Assembly: GCA_027625915.1 (NCBI GenBank)
Contig: JANTQA010000040.1
Location: 1,550,001 to 1,614,000, forward strand
Direction of reading: 5' to 3'
DNA length: 64,000 nt
From: Anaeramoeba flamelloides
Lineage: Eukaryota > Metamonada > Anaeramoebidae
Shown here piece by piece: positions 46,852 to 60,200 of this stretch. Every line of letters begins with the position of its first letter. Position 1 is the stretch's first letter. The translations under genes were made by a program, and so were the position numbers. Below the pieces are notes generated by a model, which worked only from the letters and a program-made list of their open reading frames with translations, did no database searches and had not been told where the DNA came from.

Positions 46852-47047
46852 CAGTCAGTTTCACTTTTAAGGCACAAACTTTCAACGAAATTTAAGGCAC
46901 AAAATAATCTCAAATTAAGGCACAAAATTCAGATTCTATTAAAATAAATTGTAAAAAAAAAAAATTACAAATTTTGTGCCTTAATTTGAGATTTTTTTGT
47001 GCCTTAAATTTCGTTGAAAGTTTGTGCCTTAAAAGTGAAACTGACTG
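46852..47047. mobile_element. 196-bp MITE, copy 2 (best preserved)
   Basis: The left end CAGTCAGTTTCACTTTTAAG and right end CTTAAAAGTGAAACTGACTG are perfect inverse matches over these bases, flanked by TA at 46850-46851 and 47048-47049. Each arm carries three AAGGCACAAA units, and the arms match for about 75 bases with few changes, so this is a young insertion compared with the copies at 7878, 7305 and 27021. Confidence 0.85.
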
Positions 47048-47189
47048 TATTTAGAACCCCTTGTTAAAACAAATCATGGTGGTAATTCGAAAAAAATCGA
47101 TAAAAAGGAAACAACCACCAGCCCATTCAATACTTGGGTTACACAAAAACACACATTTTTAAGTTTTTACTCTTTTTGTATTCTCTTTC

Positions 47190-47974
47190 GTTTTTTTCCT
47201 TTTTTCAGAAAACTAAATTGGGTCTAAAATACTTCTAATGGCTGTAATTAAAAGATTCTTTTGATTGCTCTTTGAATTGGTAGTCACAAATTTAGTCACT
47301 TCAAAACTCTCTATTTAACAGATTAAGACCTCTTGACCACTTAACCATTACCAATAAAACCTACTCTCTTTCATTCCTGGCTTTTCTTTCTCTTTTTCTT
47401 GTCATTGGAGGGAATTTTATTTTTCCTTTCATTTTTTAAAGAAAATAAACCCCATTCCAAAAATTTGGACACACATAAAATCAAAAATAGGCAAAAGAAA
47501 CCCACAATATATTATATTTTTCCAAACCTAATATAAAACCACATTTAAGTTACCCAGTATTAATGTTTTAATAAGTAATCGTTTTAATCCAAATAAAAGA
47601 AACAAATATAAAACTCAAAAATAAAAACAGGTGTGTCCAAAATAATGAAACGAGCTGAACAAAAAATGTATTGGTTAATTTGTTGAAATTTCACCAACAA
47701 TTGTTGATCGATCAAATGTAAAGATACCATCAACCAATTGTATGTTGTTTTTTAATTTAACAAACTCAACACTGGCCTTCTATCAACCATTGAAAAAAAA
47801 AAATTTCAGATCTAAGGAGACAGATTACTTAACTTCAAAAAAGGAAACGAAAACAAAACAAAAAAGAAAAAAAAATGAAATAGTTGATAAAATCAAAATT
47901 CTTTCCCAAATTGAATTTAACGTGTAGTATTGTTATTCTTCCAACTGTTTAAACTGTGTCCAAATTTTTGGAAT
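47190..47974 (-). repeat. Inverted duplication, left partner
   Basis: Its reverse complement matches 51956-52660 in order: AACTAAATTGGGTCTAAAAT against AACTAAATTAAGTTTCAAAT, AATACTTCTAATG, GAATTTAGTCACTTCA, AGTATTAATGTTTT, ATCCAAATAAAAGA. The match runs beyond the terminal repeats of the element at 47454-47974 by over 200 bp, so it is more than two insertions of one MITE. Confidence 0.65.
47454..47974 (-). mobile_element. 521-bp inverted-repeat element (GGACACA family), copy 1
   Basis: The ends ATTCCAAAAATTTGGACACA and TGTGTCCAAATTTTTGGAAT are exact inverse matches over 20 bases. An internal GTGTGTCC sits at 47632. The GTGTCCAAA-type ends are common in Tc1-like elements. It contains a 61-codon Lys-rich frame with no recognisable domain. 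Confidence 0.7.
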
Positions 47975-50269
47975 TTTGTTTATATCCTATGAGTTATAAT
48001 CTTACCTGTCGTATAGCTAGGATAAAAAACTCGAAATAAATTTACGGTTTCGTGGAGTGACAGGTTTTCTAGGATTCAGAAGAATGAAGAAAAATCAAAG
48101 ATTTTTCTCAATTCTTTTAAATTCTGGAAAAGCTAAAGACAAACAGGAGTTACTTTTGTTGGATCACATCTCTTCAATAATAAAAATAATAAAAAATATT
48201 AAAAATAAGATTTGAAAAAGAAATAAGAAACTTAAATTTCAGAAGATCTGAATGAGATAGACTTACTTTTTAATAATGCCAAGTATCCATTTAACATTTT
48301 TTTAAAAGCATCAAATCTTACCACCAAAGTATTTCATCTAATAAATTTGTTGAACTTTGTTATCTTGTATTGAACCCAACACATTAAAATATCTTCAAGA
48401 ATTTTTTTGTTTAGAAGATATAGTATTTTTTGAAAATTAGCTTGAAACCCAGTGCCAGCCTTTTCAAATGAAAAAAAAACAAGAAAAAGAATAAGAAAAA
48501 AAGAAAAAAAAACTTAAAAATAAGAAAAAAAAACTGATCGTTTGAAGTCTGTGTACTTTTTGGATTGTAATGTGATTGAATTGGTTTGAGATATGTAAAA
48601 CCCAAAATTATCTGAGTTTGATCTTTGAACAAAGGTATGGGTATGGATTCATTGTTGTAAAATTTTTATTTTTATTTGTTAAATAAAAAGTTGAAAAAAC
48701 CGAAAAGAAAAAAATGAAAAGTGATACAAATTTTTTTGAACAACAGAAAATACTAAACAGAAATTATAAATCAACAGTTAAATTTACTCTGCTGGCTATT
48801 TTTTTGAATTGAATTATTGGTTAATCAAAATCAGAAAAACAAAAACAAAAAAGAAAGATGAAAAAATTCGTTAATTTTTTACTTTTTTTAAATATTAGAT
48901 TTAATTTTGAAGTCGATCCCTTTTTTGATGGTGTTTTTATAATAAACTTTCTCAAGTTTTTTGTTTTGGTTAATTGAAATGATAACTTTTTTTAAGATTT
49001 TTTCAATTTCTTTTCAAAGACTAGTTTAGGAATTCTTTCAAAGACTTGGTAGCTCTTCATAAATTTTCACTAATTTTATAAATTGTTAACTAAGAAAACA
49101 AAAAAAGTAAAGATCTTAGTTAGATATTTAAAATTATTTTGTAACATGTTATTAGAGCGTTATAAAAAACTTGAAATGAAAAATGGACGATAATAAAGGG
49201 AATTTTGTTATAAAAATGTTTTAAAGCTGTTTTAAAAAATTTTTTTTATTATGGTTGTTGGGAAAAATTAAAATTAGAATAGATTTCTTCTTCAATATCA
49301 TCCATTTTAGATCACGATTAAAAATCAGTCATAATAAATGAAGTGTCTTTCTTCGCTCAAACAAAAATTGTCTTTTTTTTTTACAAGCCTATCCTGAAAA
49401 AAAAAAAAAAAATTTGTCTTCAAGTTTCTACTTTTTACAAAAAAATGTTTCTTTTTGAAAATAAATTTCAAGATCTAAACCCAAATTCAAAAATTTTTGA
49501 AACAGTTAAAACAGTTTAAAGAATAGGAATACAACAATTTCATTGAAATTTGGAAATAATTTTGGTTTTTGGAAAAATTGAAAATCATTTTTTCATCTTT
49601 TTAATTTTTTGTTTTCATTTCTTTTTTTTGAATTACTTAATAATTTTACCTGAGATCAATAAATTTTGTTTTGAATGGATGATATAAGTTATGCTTTATA
49701 TTTGTGTACATAGAAAAACAAATAAAATTATTTAATGGTATCTGACCTTTGATCGATCAATATTTGTCAGTCAAATTAAACAAAATTCAAAATACTTTTT
49801 TGTTTTTGTTTTGCTCTCTCAAAAATTTTTTACACAAATTTTTTTTTTGTTGTTTCGATTGACAATTATTTAATGTTTTTTTAGGATATATTAATATTTA
49901 AATATTTTCATTAATTTTTTATTTTAATTTGGTATTATTTACTATATAATGTTACAAAGATGTTTTTTTTTTATAAAAATTTGAATTTTGATGTGACAAA
50001 ATTTTCGAATTTGTGTTTATCCTTTATCATTAAAATAACTTTGAAGAAAATTATTATATATTATCATTATTTGATTGTAAATCGAAAAAAATAATATTTC
50101 AATTATTAACCAATTAGTATTGCTTTTTTAAATTTGTAAATAATGACAGATTTATTTATTTATTTATTGTATAAATTAATTATTCCTTTCGAAAATTGTT
50201 AATTGTTTATAGAATGTTAGTGAGTCGAATATTTAAGAAACTTAAAATATTATAAACAAAAATATAAAA

Positions 50270-50830
50270 TTTTCCACATAGCTAAAATAGTTCAAAAAAT
50301 CACAATAATACAATTTCATTCAAAGAGGAAATAATTTTTGATTTTTGTAAAAAATTGAAAATCATTTTTCCATCTTTTTAATTTTTTGTTTTCATTTCAT
50401 TTTTTTGAATTACCTAACCTGTTTCGTTCCATCAATAATTTAGATCAATAATTTTGTCGAACAGCTGGTATTAGGTTAAAGTTAAGTTCTTCAAAATAGA
50501 AGAACTCAAATAAAATTAATTTGTGGTATCTTACCATTTGATCAATCAATAATCCTAATAGAATTTCAACAAATTTATCAATACATTTTTTTGTTTTGCC
50601 AATCTCCAAAATTTCAAACACACTGATAATTTATTAGTCTTGAAAATTATTTATTTTTTGCTTTGTGAGTATTGTAATTTATAAACAATTGTTAACATTT
50701 CAAATAGTGAATGGTTCTAATTTGGTATTTCTTCGAGAATTGATTCGACAAGTTGATTTTTTTTCCAAAAATTAAATTTTGATGTTTTAAAAATTTTGAA
50801 TTCGAGTTTAGTTATGATTATTAGAAATTT
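50270..50830 (+). mobile_element. Non-autonomous DNA element related to the GGACACA family
   Basis: It matches the reverse complement of 33885-34460 closely, and part of it (50640-50830) matches 23440-23680. The central part GGTATCTTACCATTTGATCA also resembles the interior of 51956-52479. A weaker relative lies at 49490-49800. Ends are eroded. Confidence 0.55.
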
Positions 50831-51955
50831 TTTTTTGTCAAATGATATTAATATTGATTTAATTAACAAAATTAGAATAAAAAATATTCAAAAGTTTTAC
50901 AGAATGAAATATTTTTGTAATATATTGATAGTTTATCTCATCGATTTATTACAGGAGCAGTAATTTTAAAAATTACTGAGATACAATAAAAATAAAACAA
51001 TCATGACACCATTTTATTGAAAAAGAAAATTTTTCATATTATTTGATTTTTTTCAAACATAAAAGAAAAAATTATAATTTGTAAATGTTCAGAATATTAA
51101 AAGAAATAAGAAAATAAAATAATTTATTCTATTTTTATTGTAATTATATTTATTCATTATCAATTATTTTTCATATTCTTCTTAATCTCAAAATCAAATA
51201 AATAATGAAATTATTTTTTTTTTGTATTTTTTTTGAATATTATTATAATTTTCTATTAACCAAATAGCTGCAATCGAATATATTTCAAAATTAGAACTTA
51301 AAAAATAAGTAAATATTACGTTTATGATCTCACTTTTATAATATACAAAATAAAAAATAAAATTAAAAAAATGATAAATATCAAATATATTAATCATGTT
51401 ATTAATATATAATAAACACCGAGAATTGGTATGTTATTTTTTTAAATAAATTTAAACAATTTCCAATTATTATTTTTATTTTTATTTATTTTTTCAATTT
51501 TTCTAATATTTCTTTATTTTTTCGATTTTGTAATATTTATTTAAAAATTTTAGGAATTGAAAAGAATAATTAAATCTTTTCATTATTTCGATAAAATAAT
51601 TCCTTTTTTTTTTTACTATTTAATAAATAAATTTACATTCGATTACAAATGATTTTTATTTTTTGAATAATCAGTACGAGAAAATAAAAGTAGAAAATTA
51701 CTGTTTGAAATTATGAGCTTTCGAAAATATTTCTAACATTTCTCACTTAATTGGTACACTTTTTGAACATGTAATTTCTATCATAACTCTCTTTTTCAAA
51801 ATTAATGACTTTTCATTTTTTTTTAAATTTAATACGTTTCTTTTTTTATCTGTTTGTTTGATCGGGAATAAGATGAAAAATTAAATTTCGAAATATACTT
51901 AGTCTCTTTGATTAACATTGAATTTGATATATTGTGTTTATCTCAAAATAACTAA

Positions 51956-52479
51956 ATTCCAAAAATTTGGACACAGTTAAAACAGATCAATGAAAAACAA
52001 TAAAACAATTTACATTCAATTTGGAAATAATTATATTTTTTTTTACAAACTATTTTTATTTGTGCTGTTTCTACTTTGCTTTGATTTCTTTTTTCCAGTT
52101 ATGTAATCTGTTTCGCTCGATCTGGAAGTTTTTTTCCAATGATCGATACAAAGTTAATGTTGGGTTTTGTTAAAGAGAAAAATCACAAAAGATTAGTTAG
52201 GTGGTATCTATATCATTTGATCGATCAATAATCCGAATGGAGATTTCAAACAAATTTATTAACAAAATTTTTTTTTGTTCTGCTCGTTTCATCATTTTGG
52301 ACACATAGATTTTTTATTTTTTTGGTTTTATATTTTTTTCTTTTATTTGGATAAAAATGATTATTTATAAAAAACATTAATACTCGGTAGCTTAAATTTA
52401 ATTTAATATTATGTTTGGAAGAAATAAAATAATTTTTTTTTGCTATTTGTGATTTTGCATGGTTACAAATTTTTGGAAT
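51956..52479 (+). mobile_element. 524-bp inverted-repeat element (GGACACA family), copy 2
   Basis: The left end ATTCCAAAAATTTGGACACA pairs with the right end GTTACAAATTTTTGGAAT; an internal TTTTGGACACATAG is at 52301-52314. The interior GATCGATCAATAATCC is shared with 33885 and 50270. It is inverted relative to 47454-47974 and forms part of the larger inverted duplication. Confidence 0.7.
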
Positions 52480-52660
52480 GGAATTTATTGTAAAGAATAA
52501 AATAACTTGTTTATTTAATCTGGTAATGAGAAAGCTATGAAGTGACTAAATTCGGCACTTCCAATTCAAATAGCTTCTAAAATAGGCAAATTCATTAGAA
52601 GTATTTGAAACTTAATTTAGTTTTGTTTAACAAAAGAGGGAAAAAAATAAGGGCTCTATA
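52480..52660 (+). repeat. Inverted duplication, right partner (outside the element)
   Basis: GAAGTGACTAAATTCGGCAC, CAATTCAAATAGCTTCTAAA and CATTAGAAGTATTTGAAACT match the reverse complement of 47215-47325. Together with 51956-52479 it forms the right arm of the inverted pair. Confidence 0.6.
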
Positions 52661-53217
52661 TAAAAAAATGAAGAAGTTGAAAAAAACTTTGTGAAATTGA
52701 AAAAAAACAAAAAATTGTAATTTTTATCAATACTAATACCAATTAAAAACAAATCAACCTCTGGTGTACGATGGATCTTTAAAATTCAACGAAGAAAAAA
52801 TGAGGAAATTTTTAGAAAAAGGGTGCTAAAGAGATGTACTACCTTTTCAGTTGAAATTTTTAATAATTAAAATTTTGAATGTAACTGTATCGGTTTTGAA
52901 GTGTAATTTTTTGTGATATTTTGAGATCTCGAAAATTTTATTTTCTTTTATTTTAATTCTCAATTAGAAAATTATTTCACCAAAAAGAATATTATTGAAG
53001 TACTTACTTTATTAAATAAGAGTATTATAAAACAACCATAACTGTAATTAATTCTATTTTCTACAAAAAGAAAACAATATGTTTCAAATTGAAGTAAGTT
53101 AAGTATTTAAAAATAATAAAAAAGTTAAGATTAATTTATCTCATGTCGAAATTTGAATTTTTATTTTTTTTCAGATTTGATCTCACAATAATTATAATTG
53201 GAAAGGAAAATTAAAAG

Positions 53218-53218
<1 letters not shown>

Positions 53219-53259
<41 letters not shown>
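53219..53259. repeat. (TA)n microsatellite, about 40 bp
   Basis: Uninterrupted TA dinucleotides. Shorter TA runs lie at 7790, 33350 and 44203. Confidence 0.95.
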
Positions 53260-53262
<3 letters not shown>

Positions 53263-53740
53263 TGTGATTAAAAATAATTAACATTTCTTTAATTAAATCT
53301 CTAAATTCAGAAAAAATGTAAAAATATTTTTGATTGAAATATCATTTTGAATATTTAGTGTTCACCTTACAAAAATATCCAATAAAAAGAATATTTTCGA
53401 AAATCATCTAATTTTTGAAAGTTTTGTTTTACTTAAGTGAACAACTACCATAAAGTCAAAAGTTTCACTTTTTAACATCTACGAAGAAGATTAGAAAAGA
53501 AAATTTTTCACGTTGGATGTGTCTAGTTGTTTTTTAGTATTTAAATTACTTTTTTAAAAATTATATATTATATGTTTTTTCTTTTATAAGTAAAATTAAA
53601 TGCCACAATAGCATGTTTAATTGATTTAGTTATCCACTTTAGGTAATGTAAAATGGTTGGCCTTTGTTCTTATAATAACCTTCTATTTGATTATTTTATT
53701 TTTGTTGGAAACAATTTTTTTAAATTGTTTTTTAAGGGAT

Positions 53741-54480
53741 TAGCGTCTACCAAGGAGAACCTAGGAACAAAGTATGTTGTTATTGTGTTTAATAACATTT
53801 GTGCTACACCGTTTAAATTTCTTTAAAAAATCGATTAGTCAAGTAGTAATATTTGTTGATCTCATCAATTAAAAATGATATATGTATTAGTAAAAAACTC
53901 AAAGAATTTTAAAATAAAATCTGCATTTCGCGATAAATTTAAAGGTTGAATTAACAATATTCAGACTATAAAGAAACAAAATATCTTTCTTAAATGTGTG
54001 GTGAAATGTAGATTAGTTACTAAAAAATTCGTTTTTTTTAAAAAATTAAATAATTAACGAATAAATTTTTTGGACAAATTGTTTCTCAAATTATGCAAAG
54101 ATATTAATGCTACAAGTACATTTATCAAAAGCAAACAAAAATAATCAGTCTTTGTGCTTTTATGTTGATAATTATTGGGTTAATCTTTGAAATCAAAAAA
54201 TTAGAAAAATAGTTACTTTTGGAAGTTCTAAATCTAAATTATGTAATACCAGAATACTGTATTTTGGGTTTCTATTTTTAGATTTGGAAAAGAATTAAAA
54301 AAAAAATAATTCCAAAATGAACTTTTTTAATAGTGATCATTAGTAAAAAATGAAATAATTTATTGGGCAATAAGATTTATAATAGATTTTTTAGAGCTAT
54401 TTGAGTCATAGTAGACTAATACTATTTACACCCAATTACAACATATTTTAATGATTGGTAAATCTATGGTGACGCTAATC
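53741..54480. mobile_element. 0.74-kb TA-flanked element (GGGATTAGCG family)
   Basis: The left end AGGGATTAGCGTCTACCA and the right end, reverse-complemented, GGGGATTAGCGTCACCATAG are flanked by TA. Only one copy with both ends is seen. It contains the second copy of the 230-bp dispersed repeat (53832-54062), either as its own sequence or as a nested insertion. Confidence 0.6.
53832..54062 (+). repeat. 230-bp dispersed repeat, copy 2
   Basis: GATTAGTCAAGTAGTAATAT, TTTGTTGATCTCATCAATTA and TTACTAAAAAATTCGTTTTT match 22605-22840 in order. Confidence 0.6.
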
Positions 54481-57299
54481 CCCTAAATGAGATACTTTAA
54501 AAACTTGAAATCAAACAAAAACACAATTTAATCTAAAAAAAAAAGTTTACAGATTAAAATGAAATTTCTAAAACATAAAATTGTTGACTAAAGGTATAAG
54601 ACCTTAATTTTAATTCAACTTACTCTGAAATTTTAAAAGTATCTAATACGGGATATTCATCAAAATCAATTATAATAAAGATATTGAAAACCATCAAAAT
54701 ATCTATCATTTATTGTTAAACCGTTTTTAAAAAATATTTTGAATTTAAACTGATATTTTTTAAAAAATGATTATTTCAAGAAATGTTTTGATACTATAGA
54801 GAATAAAAAATATAGAATGATTTTATGGATTTCAATTAACTGTATTTATATTGATAGTTAATCATTATCTGATAATAAGTTGGTATACAATGTTATTCTT
54901 TAAATAATAAGTGCCGTTGATGTAAATATTCGGCCAACACACTAGCAGGTTTCAAACCAAAAAAAAAAAATAATAATTTTTATCTAATCAAAGGTTAATT
55001 TCTATATTTTGGTTTATTTTTTAAAAATTAATTGTTTTTTTTTTTTCTATGAAGAATTTTGTATTTCCAAAATTATTGCTTTTACGAATCCTAAAATATG
55101 TTAAAATTACTTCAAAAATTATAAAGTATTAAATTGGAATAATTTTTTAATACTGATTTAAAGACTAATATAATGATTTGTGATTTAAATAATAGAAAAT
55201 AGAAGCTTGAAATTTGAAATAATTAACACATTTTACGAAATTGATTAGGAAATGAAATAAAATTACTAAATTAATCTTGTATATATCCAAAAAATAATTC
55301 TTATGAATTCAAGATTTTTTTAAAAACTACTAAATAATGAACTTGAAAGATTGGAAAAGTAATAGATTAAGTTTTTTTTTTTTTTCAATTTAATTGTTAT
55401 GATATATTTTATTAAATTGATGAGACAAAAGTTGTATAAATTTTTTAAAAAAAAGTTTAACATAAATCTAATATAATTTAACAGTTCCATAAAAATGTTT
55501 TTTTTATTTATGAGAATACAAGAGAATTATCAATAAAATTTATTAAATACTTTGGTAAGATAAAAATTAAATGTAATTTATTATTTTATCCAATAATCAA
55601 AACGAATTAAGAGTGATAAAAAAAAAAAACAAAAAAATACAATTAAATTCATTTAGCAAAAAAAATATTTAAAAATATTGAATTCACATTAACTTATAAA
55701 ATCAATTTCTTTTTAAAACACATAACACTATTAAATAAAAATTTATCTACAAAATATCAATGAAACCTGAAGTTCTCTATTCTAAAGTAGAATTTTGAAA
55801 AAAAATAATTATTATTTATGTTTTTTTTTTATTTTTTTTTTGAGATCTCTAGAATAGATGTATTTGGAATAATTAACAATCTGATTTTGATCAAATAATT
55901 ATTAAATATAATCTAAATTAAATCTGAAAATAAAAAGTAAAAAGATTTAGCCGAAGATATCAAAAAATAATATCGATAAAAAATTATTTAATATAGTTCT
56001 TAAAATGTTTTTTTATATATAAATATTTTCTCTGAAATTTTAATTGTTGATATTAGAAAAATTAAAGTTTTCGATAAATGTTTTTAATTTTTTGGAATCT
56101 AGAACTTAAACTCATCAATTTTTTTTTTAAATGAATTATACATTTAATTTTGGTGGTTTTATGTTGCTGAAACTCTATTAAACTCAAAATATTATTTTTA
56201 TGCCACTTTCCAAAGACACAGGAAAATAATAAACAATAAATTTGTGTTAACATTCTTTTATGAAATTACTAGTATTTTTTTGTTTTATCTGAGGGTTTAT
56301 TCATTTTTTATGATCCATCCAGATATAACTTTTATTACTCATAACATATTTATTCACTTAAAAGAATGTTCAGACAAGATCTCTTGTTAAAATTTAAGTT
56401 TTGATTTTGGAGAAATTATATTCTTACCAAAAGCCAAATTTGCCTTGAAAAGGTTATAATATCAAAATTTCTTACTATTGGTTGAATTCAAATTCTTTAT
56501 TTAATTCCAGTTTAAGTGAGTTAATCAAAAAACTATAAAATAATTTTGATAGAATTACTATTATGGATATCAAAAAAATATTGATTGTTAAATTTGCCTT
56601 GTTTTGGGATTTTCAGTAAATACTATTCTTCAAATTCCAAATAAACTCCAAATTTGCCATATTTTGCCTTTCATTTCATTGAAATTCTTTTAAAGCATTT
56701 TTGTTGGTTTAGATATTAGTTTTCATCCCTAAAGAGCAGAAAATACAAATAGTTATTAAACGAAAATATTAAATGATATCAAAACATAACTCACTGAACA
56801 TTGTTTAAGAGTCGAAAAAACTGAAAATATAAATTGGAATTCTATTATATTTAACTCACAACCAAATCTTTTCAATAAAAATGTGCCAAAACCAAAAAAA
56901 CCTTTATTTACTAAAATTCAAAATTGATAACTTTTTTTCGTAATTTAATTTGAAAAAAAGTTCTAAAACTCACATTCTAGTGTTAAAAGATATTGTTTGA
57001 AAAGAAATTTTAAAAATCTGAAGGTTTCAAAGTCTCAATCATTTTTTGTTTCTTCTTTTCACTCTCTTTTATTTTTATTGATAGCACCTTCTTCAAATTC
57101 TCTCTTTGAACATCTTACAAAATTTTTTGGAGAACAAAATCTAAAAACACAACAACTACACTTCGTAAAAAAAGCAAAAACAAAGACTTCAAATAAAAAC
57201 AAAAAAGAAAAAGAAAAAGAAAAAGAAATTAAAACAAAAACAAAAATAAATTCAAACAAAAAAAAAAATCACAAAACGAAAAGTAACCACAAACTAGCA

Positions 57300-60200
57300 A
57301 TGGAAATCTTTGAAAATTTTGATTCAATATCCTATGATTTTTATATGTCTAATGATCAAGAAAGAAGAAACGAGATTGACGAAGCACTCCGACAATCTAC
57401 AAGAGACATTGGCAATTTAGTGTCTTTACATGAAATTTTAGTGGACTCCACTTCGCTTTATTCGTTAATGCTCTGTTTAACGTTACTGAAGGAAATACTC
57501 ACAAACCATTGGGAGTCATTAACGAACAAAGAGCAAGAAGAATTTCAGAACTTTTTATATGGTTATATTGTGAAGAACGGGCAAGACCTACCCAAGACTG
57601 TGCTAAAGGAATGTCTTTCGTTATATTCAAGGATCTTAAAGATGTCATGGTTTAATAACCAAAAAGCGAATGAGTGTTTATTAGACTTATTTAAAACATC
57701 GTTTTTTTTACCATTGTCAAATGAAAAAACAATTTATGAAATGAACCAGGAAGAGCAAACCCAGCTAACTGTTGGCTTACAATTATTGATTGTGCTCAGC
57801 GAAGAATTTAATTACATTATTAAGGAAAGGGAAGTTTTATTAAGACACCGAAAAATTGTTACTTCCTTTCGGGATCATGTCCTATCAGCTTTTATGGATT
57901 TTATTTTAAAATTATTAGAATATTTTTTACCAAACAACAACAACAACAACAACAGCAACGTGAACAATAAAATTAAATCAAATAATGAATTATCATCAAA
58001 AAACTTTACCACGAATCCAATTGAATTGCCAAAAGAGGAAGGTCCATTAATAATCATGTTCGAGACGGGTATAAAATTATTGTACACGATCTTGTCATTT
58101 GATTTTTCTGGATTTGGCAGGGTTAATGTGATTGGGGGAACTGATACCAGTAGGCTATCTTTTTCTTCAACATGGAGAAAGCAAATCAAAATCCATCACG
58201 TATTAAATTTAATATTGTCCTTATTTTTTGGATGCTCCACATGTGAAGAACCAGTAATTCACAGATTGGAAGTTTTAATGAAATGCTTAGAATTGTTATC
58301 TTCAATTCGTGGTGTAGCCTTTGAAAATGATGAAGACAAAATTTCCTTTCTGGGTGATGTCTTATATGGTGCGTCTTTAATTGCAGAAAATAATTTACAT
58401 TTATTATCTGAAAATATTTTGCATGAATATTGCCGATTAAGTTATAAAGTTATTATCAACCAAAGATTTCAAACTTTAATATCCACAACGTATTTGGATC
58501 AATTTATAGCTTCAATACACCAACTAAGTATAACCTGTCTTCAAAATGTTACAAATTTGCATTCTAATTATTATTTATTGGGTATTTGGGTCCGAATAGT
58601 TCAAGAGATAGGCCCAGGCAAATTAAATCCTAATAATCAAGATCATCATAATAGCCAAAATCAAAATCGAAATAATAGCAGTAATAATGATCTAGATAAT
58701 TCTTATCAAAAAATTACTGAAATGATCGCAGAAATTGTACAAGAATTCATTTTTCAAAAGCTCAGCTATTGGGGGGATATTGAAAATGAAATTGATTTGC
58801 AACAAATATATGATTTAGAATCTGAATTAATGTCAGAAATAAATAATTTTAAAATTTTAGGTAGGATTGATTATCAAAAAACATTTTTACAATTAATCGA
58901 TTTTTTTGAAAAAATGTCAAAAAATATTCAACAAAATGGATTAAAAGAAGGCACTGCGTTACAATTATGTATTTTAATTATTTTATCTGGATCGCTAATC
59001 TCGCAAACAATAACTAAGCCCATGCAAGTTTCTGCTTATACATTGAGTAAAGGCGCCATTTATCTGAATTTTCCAGGATCCGATTTACATTTGAATTCAT
59101 ATTTACCAGAAACACAAAAACTATCAATGTGTCAGGATAATAATACTAATAATAATAGTAATTCATTTCTTGGCAATATTATGTCTTCAAATAATAATAA
59201 AAACCAAAATAATCATCAAAATAATCATCAAAAAAAACATTTATTTGATGCAGAATTAACTTTAAGAATCCTAAAATTTATCCGATGGTTAGAAAATTTG
59301 GAAAATAAATTTGATTTAAATTCAACATTAAAATATTTAGAATTATCCTTCATTTATTTTTTTGAGCAGTTTAATATGATCTATATTAATTCGCAATCCG
59401 AAAAATTTTTAACATTTTTTGACTTTTTTTCGGAAATTTTGCCAAATGTCGAATCCAAATACGAACAGACGATTTTATTTATATATTTAAAAATTAAAAA
59501 TAATTTTAAAAAATATTATAACGATGAACAGATAATTACCAGAACATTACAATTATTTGATAAATTTACTGATCAATATAAAGCGGGTCAAACATTAATC
59601 AACTTTGAAGAAATAGATCAATTATTGAAAAATCATAATACAGATAATTTCCAATTTTTAGAAAAATTTTTAAGCCATAGTAGGATCAGGGTTATGTATT
59701 ATAAAACAATTGGCAAGTTATTGTTTTTAGAAAACAAGGAAATTCCATTTTTCAAGAAATTTGATAATTTTATCCATCTTTTTGATAACTCTTTTAACGA
59801 ATTAAACCAATATTTTGATAATTTGAAGCAGCAAAATGAACAATATGAACTCGATGATAACATGTGTGTTAAGGCACTGTCCCTGTTAAAGGATTTGAGG
59901 GGCACCATTATTAAATGTAATCATGATTGGAAATTCGTTGTATTTTTCGATTGGTTTTATCCCTCCAAAATTGAAACACTCAACAGTTTTTTTAAATTTT
60001 TCAACAAAATACCCAAGATTTCGAACAATTTATTGAAATTCTGGAACGAATTCGCTTCCTTGACAATAACTAAAAATGGTCGGCAAAATGGCAAAAAATC
60101 TTCCTTCAATCATTCTTCATCCCCAAACGGAATCATAATTTTCAAATTGATATGTAATGCTATCCAAATATTTGTCCAGGAATTTTCTAATGATTTTAAT

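Larger units (their letters stand above)
45893..57299. other. Long noncoding, repeat-rich interval
   Basis: No gene is supported on either strand across about 11 kb. It contains the best 196-bp MITE (46852), an inverted ~0.75-kb duplication (47190-47974 with 51956-52660), element 50270-50830 with a weaker relative at 49490-49800, a (TA)n microsatellite at 53219 and a 0.74-kb TA-flanked element (53741-54480). The 300 bases before 57300 are an A-rich leader for the exportin gene, open in its frame but lacking an ATG. Confidence 0.6.

Noticed and set aside
56997-57299. N-terminal extension of the exportin gene
   Set aside because: The frame is open but starts with TTG and has no ATG before 57300. 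The first ATG gives a start that fits the family, so the extension is taken as leader sequence.
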